Position numbers and translations under genes: made by a program. The notes under the pieces are model-generated. The model saw only the letters and a program-made list of their open reading frames with translations. It ran no database searches and was not told where the DNA came from. Below, one piece after another: positions 49,609 to 60,300 of a DNA stretch of 64,000 nt (the stretch's first letter is position 1; each line of letters opens with the position of its first letter). The stretch is from Balanoglossus misakiensis (lineage: Eukaryota > Hemichordata), in the NCBI GenBank assembly GCA_040954595.2, contig CM082590.2:1364001-1428000 (forward strand). The letters are read 5' to 3'.

Positions 49609-50052
49609 CTCACTGGCAAGATTACACCGGTGCTACACTGGTGTAGATTTGACACCAACGGAAAAAAACAAGTGAGAACGCTTTACACCGGTGTTGGGCC
49701 GGTGTTAATTTGCGACGGCGATGGGTGGTGGGTCAGGGCCAGCGCTGGGCCAGCGCTCCGACGCAAATAGTCAGTGAGAACGCAAAGATAAACAAACACC
49801 GTTCAAAAGCGCCACCCTGCAGTGACTTTTGGGTATGTTTATTAGGTATAGCCCATTGTCTTTGGTCAGTTTCCATTGTGAAGTCAATCACACTGGACGC
49901 GAGTGGTTTTCAAACCATTCGCAGTTTGCCAGGTCTGCAACACTTCTGTCTGCTACCAACTTTCAGAAGGTTCTCTCGATCACCGAAAAGCTGAGGCATT
50001 TTCCATTTATGGATTAACATTCATTTACTTCTAAACATTATCAAAACTGTCA
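49609..50052. mobile_element. TTCTCACT element, copy 2 without the nested insertion
   Basis: Starts TTCTCACTGGCAAGATTACACCGG like 29454 and runs to TTATCAAAACTGTCA, matching 31157. It passes straight from the equivalent of 29690 to that of 30952. The right end of the element is missing. Gives the empty site for the element at 29693-30947. Confidence 0.82.
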
Positions 50053-50307
50053 GCGTTGGTTATTACCACAAATTATATTAGGCCTACTGATACATTATGA
50101 TGGTAATATACCCATGTATAGGGTGTGGGTTGAGTTGTATTATATAATACCAGTATATTGATGGTGTAAATCACGCTATTTTATTGGTCGAGACATGACA
50201 CATGACCGTGATATATTAGTCATATACCACAGTCATATATCATAGTCAAAGAAAATGCCTTTTTAAAATGTCTTATGCAAAGTTTCAATATACTAGCATA
50301 ATATAAT

Positions 50308-50450
50308 AGCAATAAAACACCCCCAGCCATGGTATACCACGAGATTTTGACCAGTTCAACTCCATATACGCACTCGCTATCGCTCGTGCGTATATGTCGT
50401 GAACTGGTCAAAATCTCGTGGTATACCATGGCTGGGGGTGTTTTATTGCT
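50308..50450. repeat. 143-bp snapback hairpin
   Basis: Nearly perfect inverted arms of about 60 bp (AGCAATAAAACACCCCCAGC, then GGTATACCACGAGATTTTGA, complemented on the right) with apex GCACTCGCTATCGCTCGTGC. Transcription would give a long stable stem. No flanking duplication determined. Confidence 0.9.
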
Positions 50451-51279
50451 TAAATAACTGGTCATTTAGCATGTTTAAGTGAGCAGATTAACATAAATAA
50501 CCCATCAAAAGAAATACAAATAAAGCAAAATGTTTGTCAAAAGTTATTTTCTTTATCTATATTTTTGGGGGCGTTGTTGAACTGCGATTTAGGCCTACTG
50601 CTCGTTACTGCTTTTGCAAACACCTAACCCAGTGTTCGGCTAGGAGGAGAGTCCACTTATGCGAGAACCAAAGATTGCGTTATTAAACTTTAATAGCTTC
50701 AACTGTTAGCGTATGACAGCCCAGAAAATTAAAACATGAAGCTCGCATGTTTTGGGTAAGAGTGATGACCTTATCACGTTCCAGCTCCCGAGACTGTGTT
50801 GTAAACGGACATTGACTTAGACTTCCTCCAAGTCCGTTGGGCTTCATTATTGGGATCGAGTTGCCCCATGGTGGTGGACGGTAACCGAAATCAGAAGCTC
50901 ACCAGCCCTGAATTCGTTTCTCAGCTCAGTACCAGAAACTCGCTCAAAGCAAGCAAGCAATTGCAAACACACGAAAAGTATTGTGAATATACCGGAAAGT
51001 TTGCTCTATCATTCATTCACAAACATGCTAAATATTATGTAGACATTTTTGTACATCATGTTCTGTCCCCGGGCTTTGTATTCTAGATCGACGCCCTGGT
51101 CTCCGGGCTACCAAGAAATATACAATTTGAGACTTCCATGGACTGGCGTTTGGCATCGCATCATAATGTATCCACGTGCTAATTACTCCACTTATATGGA
51201 AGACCGGTCACGACATGCGTGACATGCGACCTGCGACTTCAAAACTGCGACCTGCGGCCTGCGACTTCCTCACACTCCG
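50451..51279. other. Spacer
   Basis: No recognised gene; a GACCTGCGAC / GACCTGCGGC short repeat cluster starts near 51226. Confidence 0.4.
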
Positions 51280-51384
51280 TCAAGATGGCGACTGCAATGC
51301 GGATGTTGGCGAGTACTTTTATCGAGGCTATATTGTCGACGAAATTGCTGTTGTTTTAGGACTTCATCGTGGTGTTTGGTTCAG
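51280..51384 (+). other. Possible exon interrupted at its donor by a MITE
   Basis: An open frame reading GEYFYRGYIVDEIAVVLGLH then RGVWF, ending at a CAG/GTAAGG donor that is restored only on the far side of the MITE (51509-51516). The peptide looks like a helix-turn-helix segment of the kind seen ahead of integrase cores in some mobile elements, but this is a weak resemblance. Upstream limits are unclear. Confidence 0.3.
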
Positions 51385-51386
51385 GT

Positions 51387-51505
51387 CAATCTGATTAAAA
51401 TCAGATGTAGGGAACAGCGACTTGGTTTTTTATGCTGTAGTGTGAGGCGACAGCATAAAAAAAACCCCAAGTCGCCGTTCCCTACATCTGATTTTAATGA
51501 GATTG
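51387..51505. mobile_element. 119-bp foldback MITE with 9-bp target duplication (Mutator-like)
   Basis: Inverted arms CAATCTGATTAAAATCAGAT, then GTAGGGAACAGCGACTTGG, complemented on the right, with apex AGTGTGAGGCG. Flanked by a perfect 9-bp duplication GGTTCAGGT (51378-51386, 51506-51514). A 9-bp duplication is characteristic of Mutator-like elements. Confidence 0.9.
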
Positions 51506-51514
51506 GGTTCAGGT

Positions 51515-52989
51515 AAGGTCGTCTATCCGACAGTCGCATTAGGGTTGTTTTTACACGGCGATCGCCTATGACACAGTAATCGCCGTGTACAAACATGTAA
51601 GCAAAGGTCGCACCGTTTGGTCATTTAAAGGGTTCGGTTGTTTTTTCATAGCGAATTACGTTCCTGGCAGGGAGGTCGTGTCATACCTTGTCTCTTATTA
51701 TATTATAAGCGCTGCCAAACTACAGTGCGACCTGCGCCTCAGGTCGAGCGTCCTGTCCCATATCGCCCCCCGCCCCAACACATTTAGTGTGTGTGAAGCA
51801 CAGTAGTAAGGCCTAACCCATCAGGGAGTTTTAATGATTTGATAACATAACATATTCCTGGGGTACTGGTTGCACTAGCAATTCCTAAAAGCACTCGCTC
51901 CTTCATCCATGGCCGAATAAATTTGACTTCATTTTGGACCATTATTGTTCTAACAGGAATTGGACAGATTTGCTCACTGTGTGCAATTAGTATGTCTTAA
52001 TTTGTATTTGGTGAAGGATGGGAGCTAGACCTATGGATAACATATGCGTAATTGGGCCCCTCGCAAATGTTTACCCTGCTCCATTAGCTGTAACTTTTCA
52101 CGATGTTTTCAGTACCTTTGTTTTATGTATCTACTGCAGTTCCTTGTTCAGATCCCTGAAGTATGATGAAATGTCCAGTCCCTCACGATCTTGCTTATTA
52201 ACATAGCCTATATGTATGTAGTCGACATTGTTATTGTGCAAAATTTGAATTCAAGTCCGGACTTAGAATTCATTTGTCAACAATAACATTGGCCATTACA
52301 TACATACAGGTTATGACGACAAATACAAGCAGAGATCTGTGTATATTAGTATGCTGTTTGAAGTAGAAGAAGAAATTGCATTTGGTACACAGAACAAAAA
52401 TACTGGAAATGAAGCCAGAACTTACAGCTAATGCCCCTTTAGGAATCAATGCAAAGCAAAATGTGGAGATATAGTATAAAACATATTTTACCCATGATGT
52501 ATAGTCTGTCACATTGTACATTAACTGTATGAAATGCTCTGGAATATGAATGCATTGTTTGATGTTGATATTTATTTTACCTTCACAGAGAGACTTATAC
52601 GTGACATACAATGTAATAACATACTTCAACCAGGTAGACTTGCTGCAAGGAGATGGGAGGTTTAATTTATATCAAGACTTTTAGTAGAGCTCCATGCACT
52701 CGGATAAGAACTCTGACCACCAGTCTTTTAGCGGAATCTAGCTTTGCACTTTTGCACCAATCACATGCTTGAAGGTTTTTTCCATTTCCACCAGACATTG
52801 TCAGTTCTTTTTGCTTGCATCCTTGTAGATTTCTGCAGTCAATGTTGAATAAAGTGGTTGAAAGTTAAATTACTGAGTCGCTCCTATTCCAGTCCCAGAA
52901 CCTTGCTCATAATTCCACCCTGTACATATCAAAGAATCTTATACACAGGGCCAGCTCTCCAACAACAAACATGGAGTGAAGTGTGTATA
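51515..52989. other. Spacer
   Basis: No supported gene. The minus-strand open stretch at 52270-52629 is hydrophobic but lacks family similarity or clear splice context. Confidence 0.35.
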
Positions 52990-53270
52990 TTTGTTTGTTT
53001 GATGTTATTGATTGATATAATAAAAATGTTTAGTTCTTTATTTACAAATATTATCATGGTTGTTTGTTGACAGGTTAGGGTTAGGGTATATTCAACAATC
53101 CTATATTATAATACACAGTACATATATAGGGAGTGAATGAACCCCAAACCCTAACACCAACTCTGACCTGTCAACAAACAAACAAATGTGACAATATTTG
53201 TAAACAAACAACAAAATAATTTTTTTCATTTATCAACCAACCAATCAATCAATTACAACAAACAACCATA
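52990..53270. repeat. Inverted repeat with telomere-like words
   Basis: Left arm (about 52990-53090) and right arm (about 53125-53270) are imperfect complements: TTTACAAATATTATCA / TGACAATATTTGTAAA, TGTTTGTTGACAGGT / ACCTGTCAACAAACA. GGTTAGGGTTAGGG at about 53073-53086 is two telomere-type repeats; the other arm has only AACCCTAACACC. Confidence 0.65.
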
Positions 53271-53687
53271 CACACTAAAAACAAGGAGGAAGAACTCTGT
53301 GTCTTATCTACTAGTATGCAATGAGTTGCCCTGACAATGTGATAGACCTATGATGGCCACATGCAGTTCAATGATGCCATCTGACCAGTGAGGGCGCACT
53401 TGGCCTACCAAGTGTTTGCATGGTTTGCATGTGATGACGAAGAAAATCAAACACACAATTGCCAATCTAACAACAGTTCTGAACCAATCGGTTGTTTAAT
53501 TATTAAAAGATACAAATGTCCATAACTTAAGGAATACGGAGAAATAAGCACTTAGAAGACATTCCTAAAGCATACATTATTTCTGTATCAACAATTATAC
53601 ATAATAAAAAACTGGCACAATGCACAGCCACCTTTGTTATTTAATCTTTGGACCAAATCTGAAGCCACGGTGTGCAGGCCGCCTGTC

Positions 53688-53752
53688 AATCTGATTACAA
53701 TCGGATGTAGGGAACGGCGACTTGGTTTTTTTTATGCTGTCGCCTCACACTT
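53688..53752. mobile_element. Half copy of the CAATCTGATT Mutator-like MITE
   Basis: CAATCTGATTACAATCGGAT, then GTAGGGAACGGCGACTTGG, TTATGCTGTCGCCTCACAC match one arm and apex of 51387-51505. Confidence 0.75.
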
Positions 53753-54992
53753 TTGTCCCGAGTCGGCCATCTTTGCCCGGAGATTTGTCTATAGGGTTTC
53801 CCCAGACCCTCTTTCTGGAGTGCCCAACGGAAGAAGCAGGGGGGTCTGGGTAACCGAGACTAGGCTGGGGTGCGTTCGACGTACGAAGCGTTCGGGAACG
53901 TTCGGAAACGTTTTCATGTCGAACGATCTCTTGTCATTGTTTTTCGCGAACGTTTTGTAACAATGGAAGGCGTAAGACGGAGGTGACTCGCAGCGAACAA
54001 CTCATTAATTCAAAATGGCGGACATGTAAGCAGAAGTACGACTCGCAGGGCATATTTTCGAAGAAGTTGCAGAATATTTGTCGTTTTAGGTAGTGATAGT
54101 TTTACCAAGCGAAAGATTGTATTTTTCCCCATCAATACACCAATTTACATGAATTGTGCCGCTACTGTCTTGTGTAAAACGGTTTAAAAGGGGTATGCAC
54201 TTCCGGAATCATGTCCTTGTATGCGCACCGGGACGTTCTTGCTTACGGCCGCTGTCTCTGAAAAGTCAAAGGTCATTGACGGCGCCCTCTTGTGAGAGGC
54301 AGGCTTATCGTTCGACGAAGTACAAAAGCGCCCGGCGCAAGCATTCACTACAGGTAGAAGTAGGTCTCTAGCAAGTCATTTGATCACAAAATAACTGACC
54401 AATCTCTCTTGTCTTATGCCATAGGAGAGATCGTGACGAACACCTGATTTGACATCATACAAATTATCATTCAGAAACTAAGGTTTGAGTTTGTTATAGC
54501 GTTGAATTTCTAAGTGAAAACATATTGTAAAATGTTAAATGGTAATGAGTGTCATGTATGTCTTTATTAAATAGTCTAATATTTCATGGTAATAATGTCA
54601 AGTCCATGACCAGCTGCAGCCGCTGTTATTCGATAAATCAATACCATGTAACTCCCCAGTTAAAATTTGTAAAAGAAAGATGCTGGTAGGTGCCGATATG
54701 CCATTATATCGAATAATGGGTGAGAAGTCGATAATACTGTAGAACTATAAAACTAGTTTGTTATATGTCAAGGTTGATTTCGGAAAATCCAAATGCCGTT
54801 TTGTTGGTAACGTCTGCATACAAATGCTTGTTGGTTGCTATGCTATAAAGCAAATTACCAAACCAGCATTGTTGAACTTTCAAATTGTAACTGTTCCGTT
54901 CCCATCCTCGAGTTTTTTTATTTATTTAAAACTTGTGATCTTTCTATCAATTAAAGCCCCGCGAGTTGCAACTTTATCATTGATTTTTATAG

Positions 54993-55143
54993 GAGAAAGT
55001 AATCATGGATGAAAATTTCAGAGCATGGTTTGATGATGACCTACCACGTGGGTGGAAAATACTCCTGCCATGTGGGTGGAAGCATGCTCCGATAGAAATT
55101 ATGGAATGTTTGGTTAAAGTAACTGGATTACAACTTGATATAG
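54993..55143 (+). CDS. Exon-like segment with acidic start and GWK motifs
   Basis: Acceptor TTGATTTTTATAG, donor GATATAG then GTAAGTAAA. From the ATG at 55005 it encodes MDENFRAWFDDDLPRGWKIL then LPCGWKHAPIEIMECL and KVTGLQLDI, ending one base into a codon. The paired GWK words faintly recall a methyl-CpG-binding domain start, but the rest of that fold is not there. The segment is duplicated and inverted immediately downstream, so it may be a captured exon. No partner exon was identified. Confidence 0.4.
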
Positions 55144-55377
55144 GTAAGTAAACTAATTTGAGTTGATGGCTGGGGAAAGTAATCATGGATGAAAATTTCA
55201 GAGCATGGTTTGATGATGACCTACCACGTGGGTGGAAAATACTCCTGCCATGTGGGTGGAAGCATGCTCCGATAGAAATTATGGAATGATTAATTTCCCC
55301 AGCCATCAACTCAAATTAGTTTACTTACCTATATCAAGTTGTAATCCACTTACTTTAACCAAACATTCCATAATTTT
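54995..55377. repeat. Direct-plus-inverted duplication of an exon
   Basis: 54995-55113 is repeated directly at 55175-55289. 55096-55176 is repeated in reverse complement at about 55294-55377. The result is exon copy, intron start, partial exon copy, then the inverted exon end with its splice donor. All copies are almost identical, differing by one or two bases. Confidence 0.85.
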
Positions 55378-55680
55378 GGAATATTAATCTCCCGTCATGC
55401 ATCGCAGCTGTCCCGATTCCGCCTGGCGATTTGTCTACCGGGTTTCCCCAGACCCTCTTTCTGGAGTGCCCAACGGAAGAAGCAGAGGGCCCTGGGTAAC
55501 CGAGACTACCCTGTTAAGTTCAAAAGTCATATGACGTAATTTGCGTCATCAGCGTAGCAACTCGGAGTCGTTCGATTGCAACGCGCGCGACTCGGGTCGC
55601 TACTCGGGTCGCAATCGAACTCGGCCTTTGCCTCTCAAGAGGGCGCCCTCAATGACCTTTGGCTTTTTTCAGAGACGCAT

Positions 55681-55835
55681 AGGCAGTCACGATCTCGCAC
55701 TTGCCATACAACGTAGTACGTCGTATTTTCTGCGGGAGTAATTTTGGCAACATTACACCTATTTGTAATCGTTATATTTAATTATACAGGTAAATTTTGG
55801 GATTATACCTGAGGTCAACAAGAATTCTGAGGTCC
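55681..55835. repeat. Dispersed repeat, copy 2
   Basis: Partner of 3298-3400 with an additional segment of about 50 bp (after GCGGGAGTAA, up to AGGTAAATTTT). Confidence 0.7.
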
Positions 55836-56058
55836 GGGTTCTGAGGTTCTGAAACTTCAGAGGGCTCTGAGGGGCTCTGACTCAGACGGCTCTGAAAAGT
55901 CAACTCTACCAGTCGAGAAGTCAGTGGAAAACAGAATGAGTTTATTTCTGGTTCGCAACCATTTGACAAGTGCTGGTACGTATCTATTATGGCATTTGCT
56001 ACTGTTGAGTTCGGAAGATCATTGTTTACAATTAATAGGTAAATTAGTACAGCTTACT

Positions 56059-56617
56059 TGGGTTAGCCTAATTCAAGATATTCACGTTTCAAGTTTCACG
56101 TTCCACGGCCCAAGATTCAGCGGTGAACTTGGATTCACGATTCACTTCCAACACTAAACTTATATCCTGATTCAGATTCGAGTCTTGTCACGTCCTTTCG
56201 CCGTCTACATTGCATTCACTTGATTCAGAATATAGGAATTAGTCATTTTGCTTTAGTTATCGGTTGTAAAATATACCCGGACCCTAAACCTATCAATTAT
56301 ATCAGAATTACACTTGAAAGTATCTGTGAGTACCGAGATTGCCGGCCATGGTGCGATCTCAGGCCTAGGGTCTCCGACGACGACGTCACGCGATAATCGA
56401 ACAGAATATTTGGAGAACCTTGCTTGGGCGGGGATCGAGGACAATAAACAATCGTACGCACCCCTGGTTACGGCAGCATAAACATATTAGACAAGACTCG
56501 AATCTGAATCAGAATATAAGTTTAGTGTTGGAAGTGAATCGTGAATCCAAGTTCACTGCTCAATCTTGGGCCGTGGAACGTGAAACTGAAACGTGAATCT
56601 TGAATTAGGCTAACCCA
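56059..56617. mobile_element. 559-bp element with about 130-bp inverted arms
   Basis: Left arm TGGGTTAGCCTAATTCAAGA through CACGATTCACTTCCAACACT to GACTCGAATCTGAATC complement; right arm 56491-56617. Arms are about 90% complementary. Non-coding middle. Target duplication not evident. Confidence 0.8.
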
Positions 56618-56630
56618 GCTTAATACTATG

Positions 56631-56762
56631 AGGTTATTACGAAAATACCGCAAAGTATGCACGAGGACATTAGCGCCAAGTATCGCCCGACGCGCAGCGG
56701 AGGGCGATGCGCTGCGCTAATGTCCGAGTGCATACTTTGCGGTATTTTCGTAATAACCTTAT
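56631..56762. repeat. 132-bp snapback hairpin
   Basis: Arms AGGTTATTACGAAAATACCG then CAAAGTATGCAC are complemented at 56720-56762, with a GC-rich apex around CGCAGCGGAGGGCGATGCG. Same design as the hairpins at 34486, 50308 and 61868. It ends 48 bp from the retrotransposon insertion. Confidence 0.88.
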
Positions 56763-56810
56763 TATTATACATCTTGCATCTCCGTTAGTTCTTGTGTTGC
56801 ATGTTACTTG

Positions 56811-56982
56811 TGTAACATCCTCTGGCACGGATGTCGGAGGTGATACCGGATTAAACCACACATACAAGTTTACTTATTTTCACACTAGTCAGCCATCTTT
56901 AATAGACATCTCCCAGCATGCATTGTGTCACCAAGGCAACACATCATACATTATTCATGAGCTAGTTAGTACAGACATGACA
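56811..56982 (-). repeat. 3' LTR
   Basis: 172 bp; in plus orientation starts TGTAACATCCTCTGGC and ends GTACAGACATGACA. Identical to 61385-61556. Confidence 0.97.
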
Positions 56983-57336
56983 TCCCTTCTTTTCTCAAAC
57001 TTGAAGAGTGTTACTTTTTTTTTTCAAACAACAACAAGAACAAACTGATTCCGTAATACTGATACTGTTCAAGTGTTCATCATTGATCACAGAGTTCCAA
57101 CAATTTGTGATATCAACACATGTTCATATTGTCATTGTTCAAGACTTGCTCTCTGCAAATGTTTCTGCAATTCAGTGTTCAAATGAATGGAAACTTTTAA
57201 CTCTGAAATTTCAACAACTGGATAACAACTTTCAACAATTGAATAAGTGCAACTTCCAACACATGCACTGGATAAGGATAAGGCTAAGGTAAGGCTAAGG
57301 GCAGCGATCCGCCTACACCCTTTCCTTTTTGAAAAA

Positions 57337-60300
57337 CTACGTCATGACAAAATCATCATATTTCTTGGGCAGTGATGAAATACGCGTTGGCCTCGGAGAC
57401 CTTTCTGAATCGGTAGATTCCACTGGAATTTCAGGTATTTCAGTAGGTGTATCAACTGCCTCACAAGATGATTCCGCTCTTTCCACATATTTCTTCACAT
57501 GGGATGAATTCCTCTTGTACTGCACTCCCTCAGGTGATTCCACGACCACACTATTTCCAGCTTTCTCGACAACTTCATATGGTTCTTTGGCAAATGGCGT
57601 CGATAACTTGTTTTCTTTCTTCTGTCTGACTAACACCTTGTCACCTGGTAGCAAGTCAGATGACGTCGCTCGTCTTCTTCTATCTGCGTATATCTTGGCT
57701 CTAGCCTTCATCTCAGCATCACGATCTCTAACCCCATCAACTTCATGGCTTTCTCTCAAATCAGGTAGTTTAGTACGCAATTTTCTTCCGTACAGCAATT
57801 CCGCAGGACTGACTCCTGTTGTCGGATGTGGTGTCGATCTATATGCACGGAGATATGCTCTGATCTCACTCTTCCAGTCCTTTTGCTGTGCTTGTGCTAT
57901 CTGCATACGTTTGAGTAGAGATCGATTCTGACGCTCTACCTCACCGTTGGCTTGAGGCCATAGCGGAGTAATGGTACGGTGTTCAATTCCGTTCTTCGCT
58001 AAATATTCCGTGAAGCTTTCAGAGATGAACTGTGGCCCATTATCACTCGTAATTGATAACGGCAATCCATGAGTTGTGAAGATTCCCTCCAAACTCTCGA
58101 TCATCCGTTCAGTCGTCGTAGATTTCGTTATGCGGACTTCGTAGAAACGACTGAAGTAGTCAATGACAACTAGCACAAAGTCACCCGATGGCATCGGTCC
58201 CAAAAGGTCAATCGCCAGGTCCTGCCATGGTCCTTGTGGTAACATGGTGCTCTTGATTGGTTCAGGTGGGTCAGGTCGGCTCACTAGCTGACAGCCGTGA
58301 CAGCTTTTACAGAATTTCTCAGCTTGTCTATCAATTCCTGGCCACCAGACTTTGGTTCTCAATGTCTGTTTTGTTCCAACAATTCCCAAGTGTCCATCAT
58401 GGGCTAACGTCAGTACGCGCTGGCGAAGTTTCTGCGGTACAACGATTCTTGTCCCACGAAGTACAAGTTTTCCAATGGTACACAATTCACTGGACACTGT
58501 TAGGTATGGTTTACACTGAGCATCCTCCCACTGGCCAGACTGTATACAATGTCGTAGTGCAGCGAGTTCCTCATCATCGGCTGACGCTTGTTCAACTTCC
58601 TTTGTAGTCAGTGCGTTTGGCGTCGCGGATACTGCAACAAAGCGAACATAGTCCTCTGTTGATATGCGTGGTTGGGACGGTTCATGTCGTTCCCCTGAGA
58701 TGAGCCTCGAAAGTGGATCTGCAATATTCGCCTTTCCGGGTATGTACTTCACCTTGAAAGTGTAGGGCTGCAGTCTCAACACCCATCTCTCTATTCTGGC
58801 GCATGGTTTGGATTTGGCGGAGTAGATTACTTCAAGTGGTTTGTGGTCGGTGCATATTGTGAACTCGATCCCGTATAGGTAAGTATGGAACCGTTCACAC
58901 GCCCACACTATGCCTAATGCCTCTTTCTCAGTTTGTGAATAGCGGCGTTCAACATCGGTCAGGCTCTTGCTCGCGTAGCTTATCACTCTGTAGCCTCCCT
59001 GTTGCTTCTGGATCAGAACTGCCCCTAGTCCGACTGGGCTGGCATCTGTTATTATTTGTGTCTCCGCGTCTTTATCAAAATATCCAAGGGTTTCAGCACT
59101 TGCTAGTCTGCGCTTCAACTCATTGAATGCGGCTCTCTGTTGTTTGCCGAAGACAAACGGTTCTCCTTTCTTTGTCAACTGTCTCAACGGATCAGCTATC
59201 GTAGCAAAGTCAGGAATAAATCGTGCGTTGTAGTTTGCAAGTCCGAGAAAACTCTGAACTTCGGTTGCAGTTTCCGGTTCACGGGCTTCAACTATCGCCT
59301 TCACCTTACTTTCGGTTGGTCCTATACCGCGCTTGGACAGGAGTAAACCCATGAATTCCAACTGTGACATGTAGAACGCACATTTCGACTTGTTCAATGT
59401 CAGGTTTCGGTCTCTCAGTCTCTCCAGGACTTTCATCAGTCGTTGGTTGTGTTCCGCTTCATCTTTCGCGTGTATAAACAAATCATCCGATATGTTGGCA
59501 ACACCCTCGCAGCCTTGCAAGACCTGCTGTATTACATGTTGGTATATCTCTGGTGCTGCGTTTATCCCAAACATAAGACGTTTGTATCTGTACAACCCAC
59601 AGTGTGTGACGAATGTTGTGATGGTTCGTGCTTCAGGTTCAAGTTCAAGCTGATGGAATCCCCATTTCAGGTCGAGCTTGCTGAACACGGTACTTTGGTT
59701 AACATCTTGTAGAATTTCGTCCACTGTTGGTATTGGATGACGTTCGCGAATGATAGCTCGGTTCGCCTGTCTCATGTCTACACACAGACGGATTTCCCCA
59801 TTCGGCTTGGGTACCACGACAACAGGACTGACCCATGGCGTCGGGCCATCAACGGGTTCTATGATGTCCATGTCGATCAATTCATCAATTTTCGCTCTCA
59901 CCTTCTCGCGTTGGCTGAATGGCGTGCGTCGTACTGGCTGTGCCACTGGCGTCACGTCCGCATCAATGTGCAGCTTGAGCTGGTAGTCCTTCAGCTTTCC
60001 AACACCTTTGAAGACATCTGCATATTTTTCAAAGATTGCTGCTTCACTCTGGATAACATTGATGTTCGGCCCCAGCTGTAGTATACCAAGTTGAATAGCG
60101 GTTTCTTTACCTAGTAGTGGCTCTCCCTTGCCATCAATGACAAAGTATTCTGCTTTGACCTCTGTGTCGGCATATTTTGTCACTGCTGTGAAACTTCCCA
60201 TCATTTTTAGCGGTTCACTGGCTCCATACGCGTACAGCTTTTTCGTTGAGCCCTTTGTACTGTTTATGCATTTCAATTTCTTCTTTTTCAGTTCGCACCA

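Larger units (their letters stand above)
53776..55509. repeat. Pair of 85-bp direct repeats bracketing 1.6 kb
   Basis: 53776-53862 and 55430-55509 share TTTCCCCAGACCCTCTTTCT, GGAGTGCCCAACGGAAGAAG and GGGTAACCGAGACTA. Inside, 54252-54305 is inverted relative to 55627-55680 (TCTCTGAAAAGTCAAAGGTC and GGCGCCCTCTTG). Remnants of one or more composite elements. Confidence 0.6.

Noticed and set aside
52270-52629. 119-codon hydrophobic minus-strand frame
   Set aside because: AT-rich sequence naturally encodes hydrophobic residues; no family resemblance, promoter or splice support.
53067-53090. Interstitial telomere
   Set aside because: Only two TTAGGG units; far too short to be more than a chance or repeat-internal motif.
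54977-55309. 110-codon minus-strand frame with repeated HPHGRSIFHPRGR
   Set aside because: Antisense of the duplicated exon; the internal repeat only reflects the DNA duplication.
57329-57931. 200-codon plus-strand frame
   Set aside because: Antisense shadow of the integrase and C-terminal part of the retrotransposon Gag-Pol.
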